Assembly: GCA_009869945.1 (NCBI GenBank)
Contig: WIXG01000010.1
Coordinates: forward strand, 186,001 to 250,000
Reading direction: 5' to 3'
From: Mesaphorura yosii
Lineage: Eukaryota > Arthropoda > Collembola > Poduromorpha > Tullbergiidae
DNA: 64,000 bases
The notes beneath the pieces are model-generated. The model was given only the letters and a program-made list of their open reading frames with translations, was not told the origin of the DNA and made no database searches. This document shows, piece by piece, positions 39,901 through 48,567 of the stretch. Both the position numbers and the translations under genes were made by a program. Positions within the stretch are counted from its first letter, which is position 1; every line of letters starts with the position of its first letter.

Positions 39901-42900
39901 TCGCGTTTGGAAGAACCAAGTTAGAAATTGAGGGGGCTCAATATTTTCCGGGCTTTTGCAGCCACAAAATGTCAACATATTTACGAATCTATGACATGTC
40001 CAGTGGGTCCTTATATCTTGGTGTGTTGGGCGCTGAAATGGGCCCTCGAGCGCGAGCAAGCCTTCGTGACTAACTGACTGCGACCGTGGCCGTGTCACGT
40101 GCATAATACATGATGGAGGTTGGCTTGCTTTTAGGGAGTAATTAAATTGTGACATAACTTTTCTGGTCGGTCCATGACATGTCACCGAAACGAAATGTAT
40201 TTTACTTTTACCTTCAAGCGACGATTCAGGCCAGGCTAATAACTGTAAATAGGCAAAAATTTCGTCTCGCTTTGAGTGTCTTTCTTATTAGCCACTTTCT
40301 CTGTTCTCGTCTTGGTTGCCGTTGTCAAGTTACGCTCACGCAGCTACGCTGAAGCTGAACGACGACGACATGGACGTAGACATGTTGTCAATGAGAATTT
40401 TCATAACCTCTTCAGCTCGGCTAGGCTTCATAATAAATTCAGGAGCAAGTAAGCGAGCAATGAGCCACACGGCACACATGTGAACATGACGCATTACGCC
40501 AGACAGGTTGATTATGACTTCAAAAGGATTCTCAGTCTGGCTAACACAATGAATGACGAGAATCTTGGAATGATGAAACGGCGGAACTCCGAGGGCAGAA
40601 TCGCAGTAAGAAAGCTGGCGAAGAAAGTACCAGAGGAAAAAGTAGATTTGTGATATGAAATTAACAGAAGCAGAATTATTCGAATTCTTATTATAAATTG
40701 TATATTATTAAAAACGAGATGAAAGAAGGCGGTCAAGGCATGTCTTGGAGGAAGTGAAAGCGCGCTGCTATGCGTCTGCTTTGATGCTGAGACGAATTAT
40801 AAATGGTACAAATATTTCATGGCAAACGGCAGGGATCTTAGGAAGTGTCTTTGTTCTTTCTACGTCTAGGATCGATCGTAGCTCGGGCGGCTGGTCATTT
40901 TACCCTCGTCCTGTTCACTGTTCATTATCCTTCACCTGAAACTGAAACTGATTTACGTGACGTGTTTTGATGTGACGTGTGTCTCTGTTTAGGTGCACCC
41001 CTGCGGTCGGTACCGACACAACACTGTCGTCTTTATTCTCGCCAAGGAACACCAGCTGAAAAATTTGCGAACAATCCATCGTCTTGATCGCCTGACATCG
41101 GGACTCCTTCTATTTGGTCGAAGTCCAAAGAAAGCACGCGAAATGGAGCAGCAGATAAGAAATCGCCTCGTCTCCAAAGAGTACGTGTGCCGCGTGGAAG
41201 GCGAGTTTCCAGAGTAAGTCTTTCTTATTTTTCGACTCATTTTGTGTGATATCAAGTATGGTCAATTTTGCAATGTAGTGTAGTGTTTTCTGCAGCTGCA
41301 GCACGTAGGCTTTCATTTTTTTTTATAAATCATGCCCACGTCGGGCGCACTTCATAATTTCTGTCACTGTCAGTGTCTTTGCTTTCGCGTTTTCCTTTCG
41401 TCTTCCTTTCACCTACAGCTTCAAGTATTTTTCAAAAGATACGCTCACACATATCCAGCTCGAACTCATCGGCAGTGGCAGTTGCTTGCCCTCCTGTTGC
41501 GTTTGAATGATTATGAGCTGATAATGATGACATGTTTCCTTGCACGAGCTCGTAGCATGGCGCATGGAGTTTGAGGGCCTTTGTTTTGTGCGAGCAAGCT
41601 GTATACATAATTCATAGACAGCTCGCTCGGTTGTTGGTCTGAAGAGCATTGAGCATTGCAAGAACAAGACTGCAGGACAGAAAGAATTCTTCAGACTAGA
41701 CTAGACTCGAGGCTGGTTTTTGATGTATTTCCAAACACTATCATCGCCTTGAGCTTGTCTTTTAACTGCTTTCTCTGTACCGTGGCATAGCATGTGTGTT
41801 GGTGAGATGATTGTAATTTCTCTCGCATTCATTTTACATCCACACTCCACGCTGCCACGCATTTAGGCCCGGTTTCTTTCACTGCTTTCTTTTTCGATGC
41901 TCTACATTCTTTTCAAACAAAGGCTGCGGCGGTGGCACAACAAACAAAAGATGAAAAATCAATTACTCATTCATGCCGTGTACGAATTCTCTTTATGTTC
42001 ACTGCACTACAAAACTACAATCTACGACAATGTGAGCGAGTTGTGAATTGGATGAGATTTGTATTGAGGTATTCTTCTGCATTCTGTAGTTTCTGCTCGT
42101 GTCCCGGAAGGAAGCTTTTGTTTCCTCGCCGCTTGCTCCTCTCATTGTGCTTAATTCCTTCCACAGCCACGCGATGAGTCAGCGTGGCGGCGTGGATCCA
42201 CCGGTCTATTTTCGTGGCCTCTCGTCATGAATCCCATTGTGTTTTGTTTTGATTGCAGGGAAGAGATTGAATGCTCAGAGCCTATTGAAGTCGTGAGCTA
42301 CAAAATTGGCGTGTGCAAAGTATCAAAGGACGGGAAAGACTGCCGCACAACATTTAAAAAGTTGAGCTATAATGGAAAAACAAGCGTTGTGCTCGCTCGG
42401 CCGAGAACAGGCAGAATGCATCAAATCCGTGTTCATCTTCAATATCTCGGTAAGTCTCTGCATGCAACAAAAGCTTTGGTAACCAGTTCCTACTGATTCA
42501 TCTCGACGATCCCGAACAAATTTTAATCCGTGTCTCATTCGCGGAATGAGGGACTTAACTTGATGCTTGATTTATCGATAGTGCAGAGATAAAGATTACT
42601 GCGTACTTTCTCCATTATTACTGTCCATGTTCATAAATCCTTCTTGCTTCCGTATGAATGTTAGAGATACGAAGAAGCACCAATGAGATCCTTTTAGGCT
42701 TTCCTGAATGATACATTTGTTTTAGCTCTGTGAAAGCCTATCAACTCGATTCAAATGAAATTCTGATTTATTTTGTGGAGGCTTATCAGACTCATATCCA
42801 GCTCTTGCTCTTTGCATTTCGTGTGTTGAATAAAGTCTAAGCTCTTGTGAAAATTCTACCCTACTCTAATCTTCATTTCTATCCACATATGCGCTTGCAA

Positions 42901-44777
42901 TTTAATTGAGTAAGATACGAGTGAAAGTTCGGGTTTTGTTTCAATTTAAGTAATCCTCAGCGCGTGTTCTAGTTTCGAGTATTTAATATTAAATTCTTGT
43001 GAAGACAAGATTAAGGGCAAAGTCAGAACGGTTCCCAGAACCTTCGATATCGAGCGGATTTTATTTCTCCGCAAATTCTACCAGGGTCAGAAGTTCTGAA
43101 AAATATGTATACTGCTTGAACAGGTTATCCGATTGTGAATGATCCGCTCTACAATCACCCGGTGTTTGGACCGGAGAAAGGCAAAGGAGGCGTACTCGGG
43201 AAGACGGATGAAGAGCTCATTGCTGAACTCATTTCAATTCACAATGCAGAGAACTGGCTGGGCATTGAAGAGGAAGGCGGGGGCGGGGGCGGAAATGATA
43301 TTTTTGGGCCGCCACTTCCAGCAATTCCAATTCCAGCATCCTGCCCTGCAGAGATTAATTCACATGATAACAGCCCGAAGGAACATGTTGCATTAACTAA
43401 TAGCATTGATAAGAAGCAAGGGATCACAGCAGCAATGTGCAATGGAGACTTGCACCACGGCATCAAAAAAGAAGAGCTCGAATCAACTGAGAACAGCAAA
43501 GGCGCCGCGGCAGGCGAAGGCAAAGCGAATTATGCAAACTCGACCGGAGAAAGCGTGCCCGTCGTAGTCGGAAACAAAGTAACTTTTGAAGTTGGGACTC
43601 AAACTTCCGACGAAGAATCTCAACAACTCTGCACCTCGTCCTCGTCCTGCAGCAGTTCAGCCTCGAAGTATATTCAGGCTGGGTCATCTTCTGCTCCCAG
43701 CACAAGTTCGGCCGCATCGACATCGAGCACTGCGACCACAGCATCAACAAGTCCCAGCAGTCCAAATATGATGTCGGCTTGCTCTCCTTCGTCGAGCATT
43801 GCGTCGATCGGTGCTGGAGAAAGTCTTTCGTTCAGATCCGAGTTGATGACATATGACCCACACTGCTATGAATGCAAAGTGCGGTACCGTGACCCGAAAC
43901 CGAAGGATCTGGTCATGTATTTGCACGCACTCACCTACCAAGTAAGTTTAATCCCTCGACGAGAACGAGGCAATATCGTAGGCAGGACCATGAAACCTCG
44001 TACCGAATCTCGGATAAATTAAAATGAAGTGACAGGCACTTTACTTTAGATTCAGCTTCCGTGCTCGGTGACGGTTTCGCATCTCGATTCTTGCGTGCCG
44101 TAGCCGTAACGAAAGTTTGCGAAAAACGTCGGCAAAATGCTTAACAAACTATTGTGAGTAAAATACCCGTTGCAATAATTAATTAGAACAAGACCCGGTT
44201 AGAATTCTTTGGTAGTTTTCCTGGCTTATTGCCACCACGCCATAGTCGGAATTTTTCTTCTGTCTGTATCGCAGATTGCAGATCCAAATCTCAAACGTCA
44301 AATATGGCCTGAGACTAATGCGCAACAAGCACGTCTGTCTCGAGCACCATGTCTTCATTTTTCTTCTTGCGTCCCGTGCCATAACATAACTTTCAATCTC
44401 CGAGTTTCGAGATGGCAGATAGCAACAGGAGCTCTGATGAGAATGCATTATCATTTGGGACGGAGTTTAGTTTCGGTTTCGGTTCCACTCTCCGTAACTA
44501 AATGAGAACTATTCGGTTTCTCGTTTCGAGTTTGTATCTCCGTGATGCGTAAAGAGTTCAGAGTTGCAAAGTTTGCGTCTTGCCTTGTCTGTCGTCTTCG
44601 AAAAGTTTGTGCACTAGCACTATCACGGAGTTAATATCTTCGAAATGCCGAAATCACTACGAGCATGTTTTCTAATTGGATGTGTGCTCTTCTTATCCAC
44701 AGGGACCAGGCTGGTGCTTCAAGACAAGAATGCCCGCATGGGCATCAGAAGACTGGGTCGAGCCTGCAGATGACTAA
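6552..44777 (+). CDS. RPUSD2: RNA pseudouridine synthase, RPUSD2/RluA-2 type (10 coding exons, one mutually exclusive pair)
   Basis: Predicted to isomerise uridine to pseudouridine in RNA. Coding exons: 6552-6959, 18398-18490, 29646-29733, 36774-36895, 37478-37578, then 38006-38093 or 38701-38788, 40993-41213, 42259-42449, 43124-43941, 44703-44777. They total 2205 nt, 734 aa, with every junction in phase and GT-AG. Domains in order: a low-complexity Ala/His head (1-136), the RPUSD2-type entry region with ETSYY (about 190), an S4-like part (about 219-265), RluA motif I from exon 6 (271-300), the catalytic HRLDRLTSG with Asp332, RTGRMHQIRVHL (motif III), a long Ser/Thr-rich insert, and the conserved tail ending GPGW...MPAWA. 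It is longer than the human protein, from memory about 545 aa, because of the head and the insert. Target RNA is unknown. The first exon is the least certain. Poly(A) signal is at 44955. Confidence 0.93.
15931..15947. repeat. Short ATT microsatellite
   Basis: About five ATT units in a row within intron 1 of RPUSD2, followed by ordinary sequence. Confidence 0.7.
17621..17636. repeat. Short GCA microsatellite
   Basis: Roughly five GCA units followed directly by GACAGACAG, inside intron 1 of RPUSD2. One of very few true simple repeats in the window. Confidence 0.7.
18398..18490 (+). CDS. RPUSD2: RPUSD2 coding exon 2
   Basis: 93 nt, phase 0 to 0, residues 137-167. Flanked by TATGTAG and AAG/GTTAGT. 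Lys/Arg/Glu-rich peptide with NKRKSAPEDPE and no known fold, resembling the basic N-terminal extension seen before the conserved core in RPUSD2 proteins. Confidence 0.82.
18491..29645 (+). other. RPUSD2 intron 2, 11.2 kb
   Basis: No gene or mobile-element coding sequence recognised. Open frames here (up to about 138 aa near 18995) lack family features and have no partner exons. Confidence 0.6.
29646..29733 (+). CDS. RPUSD2: RPUSD2 coding exon 3
   Basis: 88 nt, phase 0 to 1, residues 168-196. Contains KRPGFTDDRY and ETSYY, the start of the conserved RPUSD2 region. Acceptor ttcacag; donor G/GTAAGT. Confidence 0.95.
29734..36773 (+). other. RPUSD2 intron 3, 7.0 kb
   Basis: No coding exon supported. 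A hydrophobic 169-aa open frame at 34722-35231 has no recognisable motif. An AT-rich imperfect hairpin lies at 35189-35242. Confidence 0.6.
35189..35242. repeat. Imperfect inverted repeat (hairpin) in intron 3
   Basis: Outer arms gactttct and agaaagtc, and inner arms ttcatatttt and aaaatatgaa, pair around a short loop with a few unpaired bases between the inner and outer stems. The RNA would fold into a hairpin of about 54 nt. Confidence 0.6.
36774..36895 (+). CDS. RPUSD2: RPUSD2 coding exon 4
   Basis: 122 nt, phase 1 to 0, residues 197-237. Contains RKVYPYYFTFTTF and KGRWVGEKILDVF, the N-terminal signature of RPUSD2-like enzymes and the start of an S4-like segment. Donor TAC/GTAAGT. Confidence 0.97.
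37478..37578 (+). CDS. RPUSD2: RPUSD2 coding exon 5
   Basis: 101 nt, phase 0 to 2, residues 238-270. Contains RCIKSGTLTVNYTKVDTDY, the strand-turn part of the S4-like segment. It ends AG/GTAAAT, so the next exon must supply the third base of an Arg codon. Both versions of exon 6 start with G and do so. Confidence 0.96.
38006..38093 (+). CDS. RPUSD2: RPUSD2 coding exon 6a (alternative to 6b)
   Basis: 88 nt, phase 2 to 0, residues 271-300 in the A form. Acceptor tatgtgcag, donor CCC/GTAAGT. Encodes RHEVPV...DEDLVVVNKAASIP, RluA motif I. It has Ala-Ala after the motif Lys (K295) where the family usually has Pro followed by a small residue. It is homologous to 6b (17 of 30 residues identical) and has the same length and phases. 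Confidence 0.93.
38701..38788 (+). CDS. RPUSD2: RPUSD2 coding exon 6b (alternative to 6a)
   Basis: 88 nt, phase 2 to 0. Acceptor gtaaacag, donor CCG/GTACAT. Encodes RHETPV...DDELVVLDKPGSIP, a canonical RluA motif I. Either copy joins in frame to exons 5 and 7. If 6a and 6b are both spliced in, 6b is read as GCA TGA, an immediate stop. If both are skipped, exon 7 shifts frame and reaches TGA after about 20 codons. Confidence 0.93.
38789..40992 (+). other. RPUSD2 intron before exon 7, 2.2 kb
   Basis: No third copy of exon 6 and no other coding sequence seen. The introns 36896-37477, 37579-38005, 38094-38700, 41214-42258, 42450-43123 and 43942-44702 also show no coding content. Confidence 0.6.
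40993..41213 (+). CDS. RPUSD2: RPUSD2 coding exon 7 (catalytic motif)
   Basis: 221 nt, phase 0 to 2, residues 301-373. Starts VHPCGRYRHNT, completing motif I, and carries HRLDRLTSGLLLFG, RluA motif II. Asp332 is the expected nucleophile. KEYVCRVEGEFP follows. Donor GA/GTAAGT. Confidence 0.98.
42259..42449 (+). CDS. RPUSD2: RPUSD2 coding exon 8
   Basis: 191 nt, phase 2 to 1, residues 374-437. Contains SYKIGVCKVSKDGKDC and RPRTGRMHQIRVHLQYLG, the conserved Arg/His motif III at the active site. Acceptor gattgcag, donor G/GTAAGT. Confidence 0.98.
43124..43941 (+). CDS. RPUSD2: RPUSD2 coding exon 9 (core end plus disordered insert)
   Basis: 818 nt, phase 1 to 0, residues 438-710. Begins GYPIVNDPLYNHPVFGP (end of the catalytic fold), continues through a Gly/Ser/Thr-rich low-complexity stretch of about 200 residues, and ends with CYECKVRYRDPKPKDLVMY, the conserved C-terminal element of RPUSD2. 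Donor CAA/GTAAGT. Confidence 0.96.
44703..44777 (+). CDS. RPUSD2: RPUSD2 coding exon 10
   Basis: 75 nt including the TAA stop, residues 711-734. GPGWCFKTRMPAWASEDW matches the family's C terminus. Acceptor cttatccacag. Confidence 0.95.
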   Translation, partial: GPGWCFKTRMPAWASEDWVEPADD

Positions 44778-44954
44778 AGTTTATCACTTCTTAACTTGAA
44801 CGTTTGGAGATTGGAATCCTGCGTTAGGCGTTGTGGAAATTAAAGCATGATCATGGACCCAACGGATCAAATTAAACTCAGACCACATTTCTTTAAGAGG
44901 ACAGCGCGCAGTACAGAACTCTATTAATTCCTACTGATTACTGATTACTTTGTT

Positions 44955-44960
44955 AATAAA
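44955..44960 (+). terminator. Poly(A) signal for RPUSD2
   Basis: AATAAA about 180 bases after the stop codon; the first canonical hexamer downstream. Confidence 0.6.
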
Positions 44961-45929
44961 CTTATCATTCGCTGCTGCTGGCTGCTGAACCAAGGCCCAA
45001 ATCTTGTATACGTAGGGAATCAATTAATCTGTGGTAAGTTAAAAAGATACTGTAGAATACATTAAGAGCAAGAATCACGCAATGTTCTGATGTGATATTT
45101 CGGAAAAATATCTCTGGTTTTAATGTAACTAAACTCTTAAGATCAACAGAATTTATCATGCTGTTATGAAAATGACCACATATCATAACGACGATAACAA
45201 GTAAGAATTAAAGACCCAGCTTCAACTCTTATCTTGGTCTCTTTCTTGTGTAGACAGAAAAAGGCCAGTCATCAAGCAGAGCCTATACGATTATTGTGCG
45301 TACTAATTAAGCAGCCTTACGCTCCATTGCTCTTAAGGACACAATCTAGACGCATTACTTTGAAATATTCTTGGGCGTTAAGCGTTTTCGAATAAATTTC
45401 AAATAGAAAGAGGAATTATCGAATGAGTAAGTTGAAATTAATGTAAATATAAATAATTATGATAATTAGCAAATTAGAGTAATTCTATTAGTTTGAAGGA
45501 TTGTTCGGTTGCTCCTTATGAATGCTTTCTTTCTTCTTTCATTTTAAATGTAAAAATTTATTCGCGAATCCTTTATTTTGGGTTTTACATCTTCTAATTT
45601 ACTGATTCAAATGTACATTCGATGTTCTGTTGATGAAAGTTGCTTATTTTATAGTTTCTTGACTCTTCTTGATGCTGATGTTGATGCGTTTGATCTTTCA
45701 AATAAAAAGACATTTACTACCTTATGTTAAGAATTCTTTATTGTGATCACTTTCGTGTTTGAAGTGTTGTTCTTGTTTCTCCCTTTGCTGTTCTGTTAAA
45801 ATAAATGTAATTCAATCTTAAAACTACTTAGACATACTTAAGCATTTTCATGTTGATGATGAAAAAGACAATAAGAATAAAAGAAACTTTCTGCTCGTTT
45901 TCTAGAATTCGGTGTTTGATCTTGGAACA
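44961..45929. other. Convergent intergenic spacer
   Basis: AT-rich spacer between the 3' ends of RPUSD2 (+) and CTU2 (-). Short open frames only. Confidence 0.6.
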
Positions 45930-45935
45930 TTTATT
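45930..45935 (-). terminator. Poly(A) signal for CTU2
   Basis: TTTATT on the given strand reads AATAAA on the minus strand, about 145 bases past the CTU2 stop. Confidence 0.5.
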
Positions 45936-46077
45936 CAATACTTTCATTAAAACAGCTTTGATTAGAATTCTGGTCACACAGCATAAAAGAAAGATCGACA
46001 CCGCTGAAATTAAGAATTTAATCACATGTTCAGGCTGCCTCAGCAATTCGCTCCGGCCAGGTCATTTTACTTCGTGA

Positions 46078-47930
46078 TTAATGGTGAGGCTGCTCCTTTA
46101 GCATTTCTAGAAGGAGGGTCGGAGTTTTCTGTAAACATCATTGGCATTTTATAGCAAACAACTAAGCAGAGATAAATATAGTAGAAATCACCTACCATCT
46201 CCTGAATGATACGAGAACAAGCATAGCATAAAGATTTCGCTTCGATTGGTTGAGACTTGTCATAATCTAGTGCATTCTATGAAGCATAGTAAAACAATGT
46301 CAATCAGAAGTTGACAAACATGAGAGCAAGATAAACTTAAGCGTAATGGGAAGGTGCAACTCCAACTAACCTTACAAAGACGACAGGACTTTGTTTCTGC
46401 ATGTTCCGCATCTGAATCTCGAGGCCCTCCACATGAAGTTCGCTCGAGCTTGCCTCCTATTCTCGTCAAAGTTGGCACAGTCGCAGGATAATCTTTTTGC
46501 AGACCTTTGACGAAATCTTCGCACTGTGACTTGATATTGTCAATATTCCTTACATCCGGCTGTAAAATTAGAGACAACTAGTTGTCAGTAATAAGATGCT
46601 GCACCCACTTGAGAAGGGTATTTAAGCTGCAGCATTTGCTAACCTCTACATGTGACATTTCGATCAGCTGCATGCATCTCATGTAGTCTCTCAAGTCGTC
46701 AGAAGATAAGTCCATCAGTGGCTTTGCAAATACAGCATGGTCCCCATCAGTCACAAAGTCCTGAATCAAAAATGGAGGATGTAATCCGCACATCAATCGT
46801 AACTGTTTGGTTCATATAAGAAATCAAATCTTGCCATTTGGTCAGCAAGTTGAGCACCACGACCAATGGACATCAGAGCAAACATTTTCACGGCAAGATT
46901 AGTTTGGTCTTCCACAAGCAGCACTTTCGTTGAACCTATTCGTGCAGCAATCGCTTCCATCAGATTGTGCCTAAAATTAATGCATTATTTTACTAGTGTT
47001 GAAATGTTCCGGTTGAATTAAACATTATCTCAGTCCATCTACCTTAGTATCTGGAGTAAATCAATTCTAGATGTCTTGGTCCTAAGATCTTCTATCACTG
47101 AAACCAATTTCTCATGCTGGTGTGCATTTAAAGGAAACGACAGCTGTGCGTCAACCTGATTGCTTAAGTCAATAAGATTGAATTCAGATGTAATATCCTT
47201 CGCAATTGTTAAACTTTCTTCAATGCTGGACACAAGAAAGGATGGAAAGTAGTCTGTCACACGAGGAAGGGTCTTCGTTTCCTTATACATAGATTTTAGT
47301 CTTTCAAAATTCTTCACTCGAATATTTTCTTTCTTGTTGAGATTGATTTCCCCGTTCTCGTGAACACCGGCTGAAAATAGAACCATTGAATGAAGAGAAA
47401 TTGGAGATTGGAGAAGACCATTACCTGGTGTACTTACCTGAGATAAATAAAATTGTAAAAGTAAACGGAAATGGCAGTGTCTTCGGACGATCGGTGGTTG
47501 AAAGAACTTCTAAGTTATCCACAATAGCGTCACGTATTAAATAAAGGAGGGCGATGGAGTGCTCGGAGGCAGCGTCATAATCAACTATCACATTTTCCAG
47601 ACGAAAACTCGATCGTCCTGAGATAGTAGCGCCAGAATCCACTGATTGCATTGATGAACCTACCGAAGATGTGGCCACCAGACCTTTTTGAGGCTTTCCT
47701 AGTTCATAAAGTCGTTTCCGGAAACGAAAGTTGCAATGATGGATCCAGCATTTGCTGCACAAAATCGAATCACACAATTAATACGAGATTTTATTTGTTC
47801 AAAATTAGCCTGGGTGTTACCTGCAGAAGAACTTCTTTAATCTACGAATTTCTCCTGGTCCAGGAAGCTCCTCACATTCAGTACAGAGATTTGCTTCCTG
47901 GGGTTCGTCGAGCTCCATTGCTTGAGCCAT
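46078..47930 (-). CDS. CTU2: Cytoplasmic tRNA 2-thiolation protein 2 (CTU2/NCS2)
   Basis: Partner of CTU1 in the cytosolic complex that puts the 2-thio group on wobble uridine of tRNA Lys, Glu and Gln. Exons in order of transcription: 47930-47821, 47754-47438, 47370-47043, 46970-46835, 46760-46644, 46559-46371, 46276-46196, 46128-46078. They total 1329 nt, 442 aa, all in phase. Visible family features: N-terminal Cys pairs (CTEC, FFCSKC), RFRKRLYELGK, LLQILRHNLM, STKVLLVEDQTNLAVKM, SIGRGAQLA, GDHAVFAKPL, DYPATVPTLTRIGGKLER, and a C-terminal CRLC...LCYAC cluster. The PP-loop is degenerate (SSVGSS instead of SGGxxS), in line with CTU2 not being the catalytic subunit. Intron 4 starts with GC. 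Start chosen at the first in-frame ATG (47930); a second ATG lies four codons on. Confidence 0.92.
46761..46834 (-). other. GC-AG intron in CTU2
   Basis: Exon 4 must end ...LADQ-M in phase 0 and exon 5 begins DFVTDGDH. The only donor that fits reads ATG/GCAAGA, and the acceptor is ttgattcag. No GT donor before the downstream TGA keeps the frame. Confidence 0.75.
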
Positions 47931-48515
47931 TCAGACCGCACTTGTTACTCTTAAAAACAAAACAAAAGTTCTGTTAGTTCTGTATTCTGTCCTGCGTCAG
48001 CCGAGAACGTCGACGTTCTCGGCTGACGGACGCAAGGAGTGCATGGGAGAGTACTGCACGCGCCGCACGTCTTCGGGTGACGGCTCCTAATATTTCAGAA
48101 ATGCCTGCTGACTTACCTCAAGCTAAACTTCGGCGTTGATAGCGCTTCTCTAATTCATCCCGATGGATTAGTGTTCTGATTAAATGAATTAAAATTCAAT
48201 GCTACTAAACTACAGTGGTTGTTGTGGCCTGGTACACTGACACAGTCTACATTCAATTGTCAAATTCAACAACCACCTGCACCTGCAATTTATTTGTGTA
48301 TTGCTTCATACAGTTCAGCGGCCGAATTCTTGCAAAAGTGCACATGCTACACTTGCGAAATCAAACCGGTTTGAAACCATATGCTTTTGGTTTCATTGCG
48401 GGTTTTTATATTTTCACAAATGCTTCGTTCTAAAATAAGCCTTTGTTCAATTACATGCATTTTTTGCGAGAACACGATGTCTTCGTTTTTTAGTTTGAAC
48501 AGTTAAGATAAAGAA
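47931..48515. other. CTU2 upstream region
   Basis: Holds the CTU2 promoter and 5' UTR on the minus strand and the 3' end region of the next minus-strand gene. Its one clear structure is the 34-bp palindrome described separately. Confidence 0.55.
47995..48028. repeat. Perfect 34-bp palindrome upstream of CTU2
   Basis: Arms cgtcagccgagaacgtc and gacgttctcggctgacg with no spacer; after a 2-base interruption the pairing continues for a few more bases (tg / ca). It lies 65-98 bases upstream of the CTU2 start codon. As RNA it would be a strong GC-rich hairpin; as DNA it offers two inverted copies of any factor site. Confidence 0.9.
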
Positions 48516-48521
48516 TTTATT
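48516..48521 (-). terminator. Poly(A) signal for the 1059-aa gene
   Basis: AATAAA on the minus strand, 47 bases past the stop codon at 48568. Confidence 0.6.
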
Positions 48522-48567
48522 GGGAGAGTTTCAGAGTCAGCTCAGTAAAATGATCAATAAGTCATGG

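Noticed and set aside
38094-40992. A third copy of exon 6
   Set aside because: I looked for another RHExPV...VVxxK...SIP segment downstream of 6b and found none.
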